Below are positions 34,450-43,789 of a DNA stretch of 64,000 nucleotides, in pieces. The stretch lies in assembly GCF_038008685.1 (NCBI RefSeq), contig NZ_JBBOZQ010000001.1, forward strand, positions 1,054,001 to 1,118,000. Direction: 5' to 3'. Made by a program: the position numbers and the translations under genes. Within the stretch, counting starts at the first letter, position 1; every line of letters starts with the position of its first letter. A model generated the notes under the pieces. The model did not search any database and was not told the origin of the DNA. It was given only the letters and a program-made list of their open reading frames with translations. This stretch comes from Lysinibacillus sp. FSL W8-0992 (lineage in GTDB: Bacteria > Bacillota > Bacilli > Bacillales_A > Planococcaceae).

Positions 34450-34580
34450 TGCGGGGTGAGTGTTCAAATGAGGACACTCACCTTTCATCTTCATTCTAAA
34501 ATTCATTGGGATATTTGCCTTGATATGCCTCGTAATTAATAGAGGACAAGGTGTAAAAGACTTGAAAGAAGGAAAACTGA

Positions 34581-35357
34581 ATGGCTATATCGTGGGTAAT
34601 TACAATATTTATAATTGGCTTTGTAGGTTCTTTTGTATCAGGTATGCTAGGAATTGGAGGAGCAATTATTAAATATCCTATGCTTCTGTATATTCCCTCC
34701 TTACTCGGATTTACGGCATTTACAGCGCATGAGGTATCGGGTATTAGTGCTGTAGAAGTTTTGTTTGCTTCGATTGCGGGTGTATGGGCATATCGTAAAG
34801 GTGGCTACTTAAATAAATCGCTTATTATTTATATGGGAGGAGCCATTTTAGTTGGTAGCTTTATAGGTAGCTTTGGTTCGCGATATTTATCGGAGGCGGG
34901 AGTCAACATTGTATATGGAATATTGGCACTCATTGCTGCAATTATGATGTTTATTCCTAAAAAACAAATTGATGAGAAGCCGATGAATGAGGTTACATTT
35001 AATAAGTCAGTAGCAGCTATTTTAGCATTTATCGTCGGTATTGGTTCTGGCATTGTGGGGGCAGCTGGTGGATTCCTTCTTGTACCGATAATGCTTGTTG
35101 TACTAAGAATTCCAACACGTATGACGATTGCTACAAGTTTAGCCATTACGTTGATCTCCTCCGTTGGGGGGACAACAGGAAAACTGATAACGGGTCAAGT
35201 CGATTATTACCCTGCGGCTATAATGATTGTAGCTAGTTTAATAGCAGCACCATTGGGGGCAAAGGCAGGTAAGAGTTTGGATACGAAAGTATTACAAGGA
35301 GTATTGGCTGTCCTGATTTTAGCTACTGCAGTGAAAATTTGGATGGATATTTTATAG
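34581..35357 (+). CDS. yrkJ: TauE/SafE-family sulfite/sulfonate exporter (YrkJ-like)
   Basis: 258 residues with about eight membrane helices and the two TauE repeats ([26 protein letters not shown]). In sulfur-oxidation operons these proteins are thought to export sulfite or related anions made by the dioxygenase. ATG with GAAGGA. 11 bases before the DsbA-like gene. Confidence 0.9.
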   Translation: MAISWVITIFIIGFVGSFVSGMLGIGGAIIKYPMLLYIPSLLGFTAFTAHEVSGISAVEVLFASIAGVWAYRKGGYLNKSLIIYMGGAILVGSFIGSFGSRYLSEAGVNIVYGILALIAAIMMFIPKKQIDEKPMNEVTFNKSVAAILAFIVGIGSGIVGAAGGFLLVPIMLVVLRIPTRMTIATSLAITLISSVGGTTGKLITGQVDYYPAAIMIVASLIAAPLGAKAGKSLDTKVLQGVLAVLILATAVKIWMDIL

Positions 35358-35367
35358 GAGGGATACT

Positions 35368-36075
35368 ATGAAAATTGAAGTGTTTTCAGATTTCTCATGT
35401 CCATTTTGTTATATCGGGAAAAAAGAATTAGAGCACGCAATAAAAAAGGCAGGCTATACAAATCAAGTAGACATAGAATATAAATCTTACCAAATTGATC
35501 CGGGCGCATCCAAAGAGGTTGGTCAAAATTATTATGAATATTTCATGGCACACCAAAAAGTAACGTTTGAAGAAGCCCAGCAAATGACTGAGGGTATAAT
35601 AGACCGAGCGAAAGAAGTTAATCTAGCATATAATTTTGCTGAGATGAAAAAAGTGCATACTGAAAACGCCCATCGACTAGCAAAATGGACGAAACAATTT
35701 GGTAAAGAAGCGGCTTATACGGAGGCTTTAATGGCTGCTTATTTAATAGAAGGTAAAGATTTAAATGATGAGGCTGTTTTACTAGCAGTTATTAAAGAAT
35801 TAAACTTGAATGTTGCTACAGCAAAAGAAGTGCTGACTAATCCAAACGATTTTATGGAAGAGTTGGATAAAGATCGCTATGATGCACAACAGATTGGCGT
35901 ACAAAGCGTACCGTTCTTCGTCTTTGAAAATCGTTACGGCATTAAAGGTGCTGAGCCAAATGAAGTGTTCGTGCGTACATTGCATCAAGCAGCAGAAATT
36001 GCAGGCATTAAACCAACTTTCAATCTAGTTGGTCATGGAGACGCTACCTGTGCTGATGGCGAATGTAAATACTAA
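35368..36075 (+). CDS. DsbA-family oxidoreductase (FrnE-like)
   Basis: 235-residue thioredoxin-fold protein with CPFC (Cys11-Cys14), helical insertion, cis-Pro segment VPFFVFENRYGIKGA, and a C-terminal Cys pair (CADGEC). Cytosolic, no signal peptide. FrnE-type proteins act in thiol redox stress; position at the end of the sulfur operon suggests handling of persulfidated thiols (inference). ATG with GGAGGG. Confidence 0.9.
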   Translation: MKIEVFSDFSCPFCYIGKKELEHAIKKAGYTNQVDIEYKSYQIDPGASKEVGQNYYEYFMAHQKVTFEEAQQMTEGIIDRAKEVNLAYNFAEMKKVHTENAHRLAKWTKQFGKEAAYTEALMAAYLIEGKDLNDEAVLLAVIKELNLNVATAKEVLTNPNDFMEELDKDRYDAQQIGVQSVPFFVFENRYGIKGAEPNEVFVRTLHQAAEIAGIKPTFNLVGHGDATCADGECKY

Positions 36076-36079
36076 GTAA

Positions 36080-36245
36080 GTGTCAGGCACCGAAACAATT
36101 TTGAATTTTCAGATTATTAACTTGTGAGTATGTAAGTAGAAATCACGTAGACTCCAGCGGGAACAACATAAGATGTAAGACGCAATAGACCAAGCGTCGC
36201 AAGGGTTGCGGCTTGTGCCCGACAGAAAGCAAAGTGGGTTTTTAC
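36080..36245. repeat. Interspersed palindromic element with GTGTCAGGCAC box
   Basis: GTGTCAGGCAC at 36080-36090 plus CGAAACAATTTTGAAT, then a TAGACTCCAGCGGGAAC...GTAAGACGCAAT...TTGCGGCTT...GAAAGCAAAGTGGG body, collinear with the 151-bp units at 22124. Confidence 0.85.
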
Positions 36246-36258
36246 AATATAGGAGACT

Positions 36259-36292
36259 ATAGTATGCCAAGTGTTCTTGGCATACTATTTTT
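36259..36292 (+). terminator. Terminator of sulfur operon
   Basis: 13-bp perfect stem ATAGTATGCCAAG / CTTGGCATACTAT with a TGTT loop followed by T-rich sequence. Confidence 0.88.
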
Positions 36293-36391
36293 GTTGTTTT
36301 CTTATCGAAAACAGTGGGTTTTGCTATGTAGACAGCACAGTTTTTAGCAGAAAAAATTAGGTACTTCAAGAGGTATTAAGGATTGTTTCTA

Positions 36392-36420
36392 TTGTTATAG
36401 AACAAAATATTATGTATAAT
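36392..36420 (+). promoter_or_regulatory. Upstream SigA-like promoter for cytochrome gene
   Basis: TTGTTA at 36392-36397, 17-base spacer, TATAAT at 36415-36420. Confidence 0.55.
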
Positions 36421-36461
36421 AATTCCATTTTTATCGTCTTTATGGTTCTATTCCTGTGAAG

Positions 36462-36477
36462 TGTGAGAAAAGTCACA
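36462..36477. promoter_or_regulatory. Perfect Crp/Fnr-family site
   Basis: TGTGAGAAAAGTCACA matches TGTGA-N6-TCACA. With the -10 TAGAAT at 36499-36504 (start near 36511) the site centre falls at -41.5, the geometry of a class II activated promoter. Confidence 0.8.
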
Positions 36478-36533
36478 TCGTGCCATATATTATCTTGCTA
36501 GAATAAAATTAACATTCAAAGGGGGTATTGGTA

Positions 36534-37484
36534 ATGAAGAAAATGGCTACTGGTATAGCGGGAACAGTCTTATTAGCCGCTACACTTTTTGTTGGGGCAG
36601 TGATTAGTGACAAAATTTTAGGTGATGCAAATGGTGAGATGCAAGAAGCAGCAGTACAGACAAAAATTCCAACAACGGCAGCTTCTCAAAAGGTAGTCTA
36701 CGCTCCACCGAGTATCGAAGAAGTACCTGATGGACCGATGAAAGAAGCTATTTTATTTGGTTATGAGCTTGTAAATAATACGCACGTTGCTGCGGATGAA
36801 TATGTAGGAAATCAGTTATCTTGCACAAGCTGTCATGCAGGTGCAGGCTATGATGAACAAGCCTCTTCTTTAGTTGGCGTTATGGCTAACTATCCACAAT
36901 ATATCGCTCGTTCTGGAGGAATTGTGACGATTGAAGAACGCATAAATGGCTGTATGGTAAGAAGTATGAACGGCAAAAAGTTTGAAATGAACAGTGACGA
37001 ACTTGAAGCTATGGTTGCCTACTTTGCTTATATTTCACAAGGAGTACCGATTGGAGCAGAGCGTGAATGGGCAGGTACAAGTAATATGAAAAACATACCT
37101 GTTCCAGATGTAGCAAACGGCGAAGAATTATACGGACAATCTTGTATTGCTTGTCATGCTGCAGATGGCTCTGGTACTGGCGCTAACACAGGTCCAGCAT
37201 TATGGGGCGATAATTCCTTTAATGATGGTGCGGGAATGGCGCGTATGTCCAAAATGGCTGGCTACATTAAAAATAATATGCCTGTTGGAGCTGGTGGAAC
37301 ATTATCTGATCAAGATGCTGCTGACTTAGCTGCCTACATTTTATCGCAGGATCGTCCTGAATGGGCCAACCATGATAAAGACTGGCCAAAAGGTGGTCGT
37401 CCTAACGACTTAATGGATAAAGAGAAGCGCGATCAAGTAAAAAATGGCACGATTGATTGGGCGCAAGTGCTTTCTACGAATTAA
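36534..37484 (+). CDS. Diheme c-type cytochrome, thiosulfate dehydrogenase TsdA-like
   Basis: 316 residues, N-terminal membrane anchor/signal (residues 5-27), then two cytochrome c domains: CTSCH at 97-101 and CIACH at 204-208. Between them the block EERINGCMVRSMNG (Cys140) matches TsdA, where that Cys is an unusual axial heme ligand. TsdA interconverts thiosulfate and tetrathionate outside the cytoplasmic membrane. ATG 36534 with AAAGGGGG. Its Crp/Fnr site suggests low-oxygen control; the sulfur operon before it could supply thiosulfate. Confidence 0.82.
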   Translation: MKKMATGIAGTVLLAATLFVGAVISDKILGDANGEMQEAAVQTKIPTTAASQKVVYAPPSIEEVPDGPMKEAILFGYELVNNTHVAADEYVGNQLSCTSCHAGAGYDEQASSLVGVMANYPQYIARSGGIVTIEERINGCMVRSMNGKKFEMNSDELEAMVAYFAYISQGVPIGAEREWAGTSNMKNIPVPDVANGEELYGQSCIACHAADGSGTGANTGPALWGDNSFNDGAGMARMSKMAGYIKNNMPVGAGGTLSDQDAADLAAYILSQDRPEWANHDKDWPKGGRPNDLMDKEKRDQVKNGTIDWAQVLSTN

Positions 37485-37490
37485 AAAAAA

Positions 37491-37592
37491 GTGCCAGGCA
37501 CCGAAACAATTCTGAATATTGTCAGTGAAAATCCATGGAGATTTCTGCGGCTTACGAAAAGTCAGCGGAAAGCGAAGTGGATTTTTACGTTA
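37491..37592. repeat. Truncated interspersed element with GTGCCAGGCAC box
   Basis: GTGCCAGGCAC at 37491-37501, six bases after the cytochrome stop, then a shortened body ending GCGGCTTACGAAAAG and GCGGAAAGCGAAGTGG. Confidence 0.8.
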
Positions 37593-37734
37593 TAAGAAGT
37601 CCTATTATGCGTAAAAGAAAATAGTGGAACTGCCTTCAACTTATCTTGCTGTCCCTAGTAGTTCGGAAAAGAAAGTTAGTACATGAATTTGGTATACTAG
37701 CAGTATTAGGAAAAACAACGGGAGGTGGCGCTTG

Positions 37735-39720
37735 TTGATTTACTTGAAGTTACTTATTCAAATTATATTTGTTGCAGGAATTATTTATTTTGTTAGTGGT
37801 CGTTTAATAGGCTCAAATATTAACTTTGTACGAAGAGTACTGTCTGTTGTTATTAGTGTTACGCTTACGTCCTTTGTTTATTGGTACTCCTATTTGCGTC
37901 ATCGAGATTTTTTATCGGAGTCGATGATGCAAACCGTTACCGAGGTAAGTACGCTTATTTGGATAGGTAGTATGTTGCTTATCTCGATGCTACTCTATCT
38001 CGTATTCGAACTGTTTGATCCAATAGGGATTAAAGGTGGAGAGCGCCGTAATGGGCAAAAATCAATATTGTTGAGATTGCGCAGCTACTGGCGTCAGCAG
38101 AAGAGATTGCGTCAGGTGCTAAAAATAGCAGTAACAAATGGTATAGTGCAAACGATTAAATATGCAAGGCAGCGGGAAAATGAGAAGGAGCTTGCTGTTG
38201 CATTACGTACAACTTTGGAGCAATGTGGCGGGATATTCATTAAATTCGGGCAAGTACTTTCAACGCGCAAAGAATTATTTTCTCCTATTATTATAGATGA
38301 GTTGAAACATTTACAGCAAAGTGTAAAGCCTTTACCTCAAGAGCAAGTTACAAAGATTTTAGAGGAATCCCTTCCAATGTCTGTAGATGATGTATTTACA
38401 AACTTTCAAATGGAGCCATTGGCAGCAGCTTCTATTGGACAAGTACATAAGGCACGACTGAAAAACTATGAAGAAGTCGTAGTCAAGCTATTGCGTCCAG
38501 AAGTAAAAGGAATTATGCGTGATGATCTTGATATTTTAGAGGAATTTGCAAATTGGTTTGCAAACAAGTCTACTTGGGCAGAGTCTTTAGGCTTCCGAGA
38601 ATTAGCGGGAGCATTTGCAGATGGCTTAAGGGAAGAAATTCATTTAGATATTGAAGTACGCAATACTTTACAGGTAACGAATGCTCTTGCCAAAAGTGAA
38701 TATAAAGTACGTATACCTAAAATATATACAGAGTTTTGCGATGAAGACATCATTGTAATGGAATACGTTCGTGGTAAAAGTGTGGCTGAGGGTTCATCTG
38801 AATTTAGACGATTGAATATTGATCGCAGACAATTTGCACGAACAATTTTGTATTCCTTTTTTGAACAAATGTTATTTTCAGGAATATTTCATGCAGATCC
38901 GCACCCAGGAAATATTTATATTGATGAGACAGATGGGGGACCAATTCTCCTCGATTTCGGAGCGGTGGGACGCTTAGGAGCTACTCAACAAGAGGGATTA
39001 AAGTTATTTTTATTAGGTATTCAACAAAATGATTCCAGTATTTTATACGATGGCTTAATGTTGCTAGTAGAAAATAAGGACTATGCGGATCGTGGTAGGG
39101 TAGAACAGGCAATGGACCAAATATTACTCAAAATATCCTATGTAGATCGTATTCCAACTGAAGAATTGATACATTCGTTGTTTACTGTCGTACGGGATTT
39201 TGGCCTTGCGTTTTATCCTTCTGTTGGTTTAGCGCTTCGATCATTAGTAACATTAGATGGGACATTACGTGTAATTGATTCGCAATTTGATATTTTTACA
39301 GAAGCTAAAGATTTTTCCGCATCTTATATGAGAGCTGCATTTTTAAGACCATTTAAAGAACCGATGGCGACAAAAGATCGAGTGCAGGAAGAACTGTCGA
39401 TGCTGATTCCTACTTTACGAAAAATGCCAAGACGTATCGATCAGCTTATTCAAAGAGTAGAAAGCGGAAAAATTATATTGCATCATGATATTTTTTCAGA
39501 TGACCATAACTCACGTTTCATTACCCAGCTATTTGCACGTTTTGTTTTATTACTTGTCGGCATTACATTTGGTATTATCTCGGTCGCACTACTAGCAATT
39601 TCTCAATTCATTCATGAGTCGTATGCAGTGTATTTGAATACTGCCGCTTATCTAGGGTTGTTCTTATGTGCAATTTTATTAGTAAGACTATCTATTCAAG
39701 CGCTACGCTCAATGAGGTAG
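37735..39720 (+). CDS. ABC1/UbiB-family atypical kinase
   Basis: About 661 residues. Two N-terminal membrane helices, a UbiB/ADCK kinase-like core with KxGQ motif FIKFGQVLSTR, ASIGQVHKA, EYVRGKSV, DPHPGNI and LLDFGAVGR, then two C-terminal membrane helices. Family members support quinone synthesis in the membrane. TTG 37735 is preferred over the TTG at 37732 because GGAGGTGG (37721-37728) is better spaced. A TATACT box lies at 37693. Terminator at 39954. Confidence 0.92.
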   Translation: MIYLKLLIQIIFVAGIIYFVSGRLIGSNINFVRRVLSVVISVTLTSFVYWYSYLRHRDFLSESMMQTVTEVSTLIWIGSMLLISMLLYLVFELFDPIGIKGGERRNGQKSILLRLRSYWRQQKRLRQVLKIAVTNGIVQTIKYARQRENEKELAVALRTTLEQCGGIFIKFGQVLSTRKELFSPIIIDELKHLQQSVKPLPQEQVTKILEESLPMSVDDVFTNFQMEPLAAASIGQVHKARLKNYEEVVVKLLRPEVKGIMRDDLDILEEFANWFANKSTWAESLGFRELAGAFADGLREEIHLDIEVRNTLQVTNALAKSEYKVRIPKIYTEFCDEDIIVMEYVRGKSVAEGSSEFRRLNIDRRQFARTILYSFFEQMLFSGIFHADPHPGNIYIDETDGGPILLDFGAVGRLGATQQEGLKLFLLGIQQNDSSILYDGLMLLVENKDYADRGRVEQAMDQILLKISYVDRIPTEELIHSLFTVVRDFGLAFYPSVGLALRSLVTLDGTLRVIDSQFDIFTEAKDFSASYMRAAFLRPFKEPMATKDRVQEELSMLIPTLRKMPRRIDQLIQRVESGKIILHHDIFSDDHNSRFITQLFARFVLLLVGITFGIISVALLAISQFIHESYAVYLNTAAYLGLFLCAILLVRLSIQALRSMR

Positions 39721-40274
39721 GAGAAGACACTACAAAGTGCTGATTAAAAGTATAAAGAAATTCACTATTACTGTATTTTGTCATTTAGTAGGCATTGGCT
39801 GCAATGCAATTTTGTTAAGCAATTAAAGTCGTCAATCGCATATTTCCTAGTGTTTTTCACAATGTACATTTTCAGTTGATTGGAGCGGCAAGCGCTCGCC
39901 CGAAGCAGAAATCAATGGTAGTAGTTTAATTCTATGAGTTTGGATACAGTTTGAGGTAGGGGATGATTCTCCTACCTTTTTATATTACAAAAAGATTACA
40001 AATAACCAAGGCGCAAGGTGCTATTTAGAGAAATTTGTAGTAATTTGTAGCGTTATATTAACGTTTTGTAGAAAAATGTCGTATTAATTACAATGTTACA
40101 ATTATATTTCGAGTTTTACTAAACTATTAAAACGGTCGGAAATAGTATAAAAGTTACGGCAATAATGCTAAACTTTAAAAGGCTAATAAAAACATAAGAT
40201 TTTAAAATGATCGTTCATGTATTTACATAGGAAAATAAAGAGCGAAATTGATAGATGAAGGGAAATGAAGACCC
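39721..40274. other. 554-base intergenic region
   Basis: Contains the terminator of the UbiB-like gene and AT-rich sequence presumably carrying the promoter of the NlpC/P60 gene. No gene or riboswitch recognised. Confidence 0.6.
39954..39981 (+). terminator. Terminator after UbiB-like gene
   Basis: AGGTAGG / CCTACCT stem with further GGA/TCT pairing in the loop and a T run. Confidence 0.85.
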
Positions 40275-41438
40275 ATGGGTAAGCGTAATAAATGGCGTAA
40301 GTCGATGGTGCTAGCATTAGCACTTGCAGGCGGCCTATTATTTAATACAGTTCAACCGATTGAAGCACACGCTGAAGAAACGTCTCAGCATATGATAGAT
40401 AAAAAAGCGAAAATTGATGCAGAAGTTAAAAGTTTAGAAAAAGAGTTAGACCAACTTCAACAAGAAATTGATCAAAAAGTTAAAGTATTTAACCAAGTAC
40501 AAGCAGATATAAAAGAAGTAGATGCAGGTATTGTTGAAACTGAAAAACGTATTGAGCAACGTTCAACTATTTTAAGTGAGCGTATGGCTGCATACCAAGC
40601 ACAAGATAACACAGTGGGTGTATACTTAAGCGTTGTTCTAGAATCGAAGAGCTTTGCAGATTTAATGGACCGTGTCGTAGCGGTAAAAACATTAATGGAT
40701 GCTGACCAAGAGCTAGTAAATCAACAAGAAGCAGACAAAGCGAAATTAGAAGAACAAAAAGCAACATTAGACGAAAAACAAAAAGAGCTTCAAAAACAAT
40801 TCCAAGAGCTTCAACAAAAAGAAAGCGAAATGGAAGTAAAAAAAGCTGAAAACCAAGCAAAATCACTTGCATTAAAGGCACAAATTGCAACGAAACAAGA
40901 AGAAGAGCGTCTTGAAGCAGAGCGTAAGGCAGCGGAAGAAGAAGCAGCTCGTTTACGTGCACTTCAAGCAGCTACACCTGTAGTTCATGTCAACAACAAT
41001 AACAACAACACTAACACTAGCGGTAAAAATAACGGTGGTAGCAAACCTCAACCAATCATAGTTGGATCTGGTTCAGGTACTGCATCTTCAGGTGATGCTA
41101 TTTCTACAGCGAAGCAATTCCTAGGTCGTTCATATGTTTGGGGTGGCAGTAATCCTACAACAGGCTTTGACTGCTCAGGTCTTGTACAATGGTCTTACAA
41201 GCAAGCTGGCGTATCATTACCTCGTACAGCATCACAACAATATTTATCAACAAAACGAATTTCAGCAAGTGAAGCTCGTGTTGGTGACTTAGTATTCTTC
41301 AGCTATGGCTCAGGCGTAGCGCATGTTGGTATTTACCTTGGTAATAACACAATGATTGATGCTCAAAATAAAGGGGTAGTCATTGAGTCACTTGATTGGT
41401 GGAACCAATATTTAGTAGGCTTCGGTCGTATTCAATAA
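40275..41438 (+). CDS. Secreted coiled-coil NlpC/P60 peptidoglycan DL-endopeptidase (CwlO-like)
   Basis: 387 residues: signal peptide with cleavage likely after AHA (about residue 33), long coiled coil (35-235), Asn/Gly/Ser linker, and a C-terminal NlpC/P60 domain with Cys300 (FDCSGLVQW), His350 (VAHVGIYLG) and a polar third residue near 362. CwlO and PcsB share this layout and cut cell-wall cross-bridges during growth, usually with FtsEX. ATG preceded by GAAGGGA. Own terminator. Confidence 0.92.
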   Translation: MGKRNKWRKSMVLALALAGGLLFNTVQPIEAHAEETSQHMIDKKAKIDAEVKSLEKELDQLQQEIDQKVKVFNQVQADIKEVDAGIVETEKRIEQRSTILSERMAAYQAQDNTVGVYLSVVLESKSFADLMDRVVAVKTLMDADQELVNQQEADKAKLEEQKATLDEKQKELQKQFQELQQKESEMEVKKAENQAKSLALKAQIATKQEEERLEAERKAAEEEAARLRALQAATPVVHVNNNNNNTNTSGKNNGGSKPQPIIVGSGSGTASSGDAISTAKQFLGRSYVWGGSNPTTGFDCSGLVQWSYKQAGVSLPRTASQQYLSTKRISASEARVGDLVFFSYGSGVAHVGIYLGNNTMIDAQNKGVVIESLDWWNQYLVGFGRIQ

Positions 41439-41481
41439 GTCTATATTAGTTAGACGATTTTAATAGCAAAAAAGTTAAATA

Positions 41482-41525
41482 AAATAGCATTCATTATCAA
41501 GTAACGATAATGGGTGCTATTTTTA
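41482..41525 (+). terminator. Terminator of NlpC/P60 gene
   Basis: 17-bp stem AAATAGCATTCATTATC / GATAATGGGTGCTATTT (two G-T pairs) followed by T run. Confidence 0.88.
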
Positions 41526-41745
41526 TTTGAAAATCTATAAACATAAATCTGTATAACAGTTTTAAAAACTGTAACAGACACTAAGGAATTTGGTCCAAAC
41601 AATTAAATCACACGAAAAAACGATTGCGCCAACTGCTTACATTACTTGTGTAGAAGGAGCAGTAATAATCAAACACTTCTTAAAGAAAGCGGAGTCAATC
41701 AATTTATAACTTCATATTCTAGTAGTCGTAAATAGACAAAAATGT

Positions 41746-41784
41746 AAGGCACCCTCTGTTTAAAAAGAACCGAGAGTGCCTTTT
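41746..41784 (-). terminator. Hairpin at end of AI-2E-family gene
   Basis: AAGGCAC-CTCT / AGAGTGCCTT with one bulge; on the minus strand followed by ACATTTTTG. Direction not certain. Confidence 0.55.
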
Positions 41785-41851
41785 GGTATTTATACGCCCA
41801 TCAAATAGAATATCCCTTACTGCAGTATATTTTTTTCAATCTAATCTTATA

Positions 41852-42910
41852 TTAAATTTTGAAATTGAATTTGATAACCCCTGTTTCTTTTAAGGCGAAG
41901 AGGAAGATGATAACAAATGGTCCTACGAGTAAGCCGATGACGCCAAACAATTGCAAACCGATAAACATCGCGATTAATGTTGGCAGAGGGGGTAAGCCGA
42001 TATGTGCACCCATTACTTTAGGCTCGACAGTTCGGCGAATAATTAATAAAATAGCTGCAAGAACAAAGAGCTTAATGGCAATCGCTGTATTACCCATCAG
42101 GAGGTGATAAGTTCCCCAAGGTGCTAAAATAATAATTGAGCCAAGGAACGGGATAACATCAATAATCCAAATAATTATGGTCATTACTATCACATATTTC
42201 GGTTGAATAAGTAGTAAACCTACAAGTGTAACCCCAGCTATAATAAAGCTAACAAGAATCTGAGCCTTCATAAAACCGAAAAATGCATCTTTTAAACGAT
42301 TAGTAATAATTTTCAATTTCTCTTCAGTTGTAGGCTTTAAAAATTTGTAAGTTGACTGTTTTAATTTTGGTAAATCTAGCATAAATAGAAATAGGGCGAT
42401 CATATAAACAAGAAGACTTATAAAGAGGCTTGGAATTTGTGAAAAGAAGGTCGTAACTTTGGTATAATTAAAGAAGTTTAAAAAAGATTCTTCAACTTTC
42501 TCAATGAAGTCGGTTGTCGTTTTTTGAAGTGAAGCACTCACTTCAGTTGGAAAGTCTTCTGTATATTTTGAAATATTCTCTTGCATATGACCCCACATCT
42601 CGGATAATTTAGAAATATAGTAAGGTGCTTGCTTTGAAATGGAAATAATTTGCGACATTAGTTGCGTAATAGTAAAGTAACAAATAATAGAAATAAAAAT
42701 AACACTTACTATGTATATAAAAGCAACAGCTATTTTTCGCGACATTTTCCATTTTCGTTTAAAAAACATAACAATGGGTTCTAATAAAAAAGCTGTAACA
42801 CCTGCTAAAATAATTGGCACGGAGACAGGAATGATAAAATATAAGGCTATAAGTAGGCATATAATCGCTAGAGTTCGTATAGTCAACTTTCGAGTTATAG
42901 TTCTATTCAT
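41852..42910 (-). CDS. AI-2E-family membrane protein, YtvI-like
   Basis: 352 residues with about seven to eight membrane helices, a central charged soluble loop, and the family blocks WIIDVIPFLGS and EPKVMGAHIGLPPLPT. B. subtilis YtvI, a sporulation membrane protein, is the nearest named relative; transport substrate unknown. ATG with GGAGAG. Divergent from the HEAT-like gene. Confidence 0.88.
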   Translation of the reverse strand: MNRTITRKLTIRTLAIICLLIALYFIIPVSVPIILAGVTAFLLEPIVMFFKRKWKMSRKIAVAFIYIVSVIFISIICYFTITQLMSQIISISKQAPYYISKLSEMWGHMQENISKYTEDFPTEVSASLQKTTTDFIEKVEESFLNFFNYTKVTTFFSQIPSLFISLLVYMIALFLFMLDLPKLKQSTYKFLKPTTEEKLKIITNRLKDAFFGFMKAQILVSFIIAGVTLVGLLLIQPKYVIVMTIIIWIIDVIPFLGSIIILAPWGTYHLLMGNTAIAIKLFVLAAILLIIRRTVEPKVMGAHIGLPPLPTLIAMFIGLQLFGVIGLLVGPFVIIFLFALKETGVIKFNFKI

Positions 42911-43003
42911 AAGCTCTCCTTTTATCGTTATTTTTAAGTAAAGTGTAACATAAAAAAATTAAAATTTGAAAACGTTCTGAAAGAATGAAGGTAGGGATAA
43001 ATC

Positions 43004-43552
43004 ATGGAAAAAGAGATTTTGCAACTTTTTAGTAATTTAACAGAGCGTGACCGTGAGATTGAATACGAGTCGTATAGAAGATTGATAAAAATTATGCAAG
43101 AACCAGTAGATTGGACATATGCAGTTTGGGAACAGCTTATTAAAGCCCTTACATATACAGATGGACATGCTCGTGCACGGGCAGCACAGTTTTTATGTGC
43201 ATTAGCAGCAAAAAGTGACCCGGAAGAACGTGTTCTGGATGATTTTTTAAAAATTTGGGCCGTAACATATGATGAAAAAACAGTAACTGCAAGGCATGCT
43301 CTTCAAGCAATTTGGCAAATTGGGCTTGCTGGACAAGTTCAAAGGGATTTAATTGTTTCGTATTTAGCGAAAAGGTTCCAAACATGTATCGATGAAAAGC
43401 AACCATCGCGTATTCGATATGATATTATTGTCTCCTTCAAGAAATTGTTTGATGCTACGAATGATCAAAACTTACTGGATATTGCAAAGAGATTAATAGA
43501 AGAAGAGCAGGATATAAAATACAAAAAGAAATATAAAACAGCCATCCGTTAA
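43004..43552 (+). CDS. HEAT-repeat-like protein of unknown function
   Basis: 182 residues, all-helical, with alternating helices reminiscent of HEAT/armadillo repeats (GHARARAAQFLCALAAKSDP, TARHALQAIWQIGLAG). No catalytic motif. ATG preceded by GGTAGGG. Monocistronic. Confidence 0.7.
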   Translation: MEKEILQLFSNLTERDREIEYESYRRLIKIMQEPVDWTYAVWEQLIKALTYTDGHARARAAQFLCALAAKSDPEERVLDDFLKIWAVTYDEKTVTARHALQAIWQIGLAGQVQRDLIVSYLAKRFQTCIDEKQPSRIRYDIIVSFKKLFDATNDQNLLDIAKRLIEEEQDIKYKKKYKTAIR

Positions 43553-43789
43553 AATAGCGAGATGACTATTTTTATGCCCAAGTGTGTTATTTTGAAGAAA
43601 GAAAAGTTATTGATTATAATGAAAACAGGAGGATGGATTCAGTTTTTGATAGGTCTTATATACTGACGTAAGCTTTAGTATAAGCGAGAGCCAGAAACTA
43701 TCTATAAAGAGGAAACACGTAAATCTGCAACTGTATATAGCATAGTAACAGTATAATTTTTGTAAATAAGAAAGGGTCGGGTCGAAAAA

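Larger units (their letters stand above)
41439..41851. other. 413-base intergenic region between convergent genes
   Basis: Two hairpins (41482-41525 and 41746-41784) and otherwise AT-rich sequence with no supportable gene. Confidence 0.6.

Noticed and set aside
40040-40110. WalR-type repeats upstream of the CwlO-like gene
   Set aside because: TGTAGT and TGTAGC hexamers occur but with spacing 4, not the required 5, and no clear promoter match.
42968-42985. CcpA cre-like site before the HEAT-like gene
   Set aside because: The last conserved bases do not match, and no metabolic context supports it.
43612-43630. PerR box near the thiol peroxidase gene
   Set aside because: Only one half of the dyad is present.
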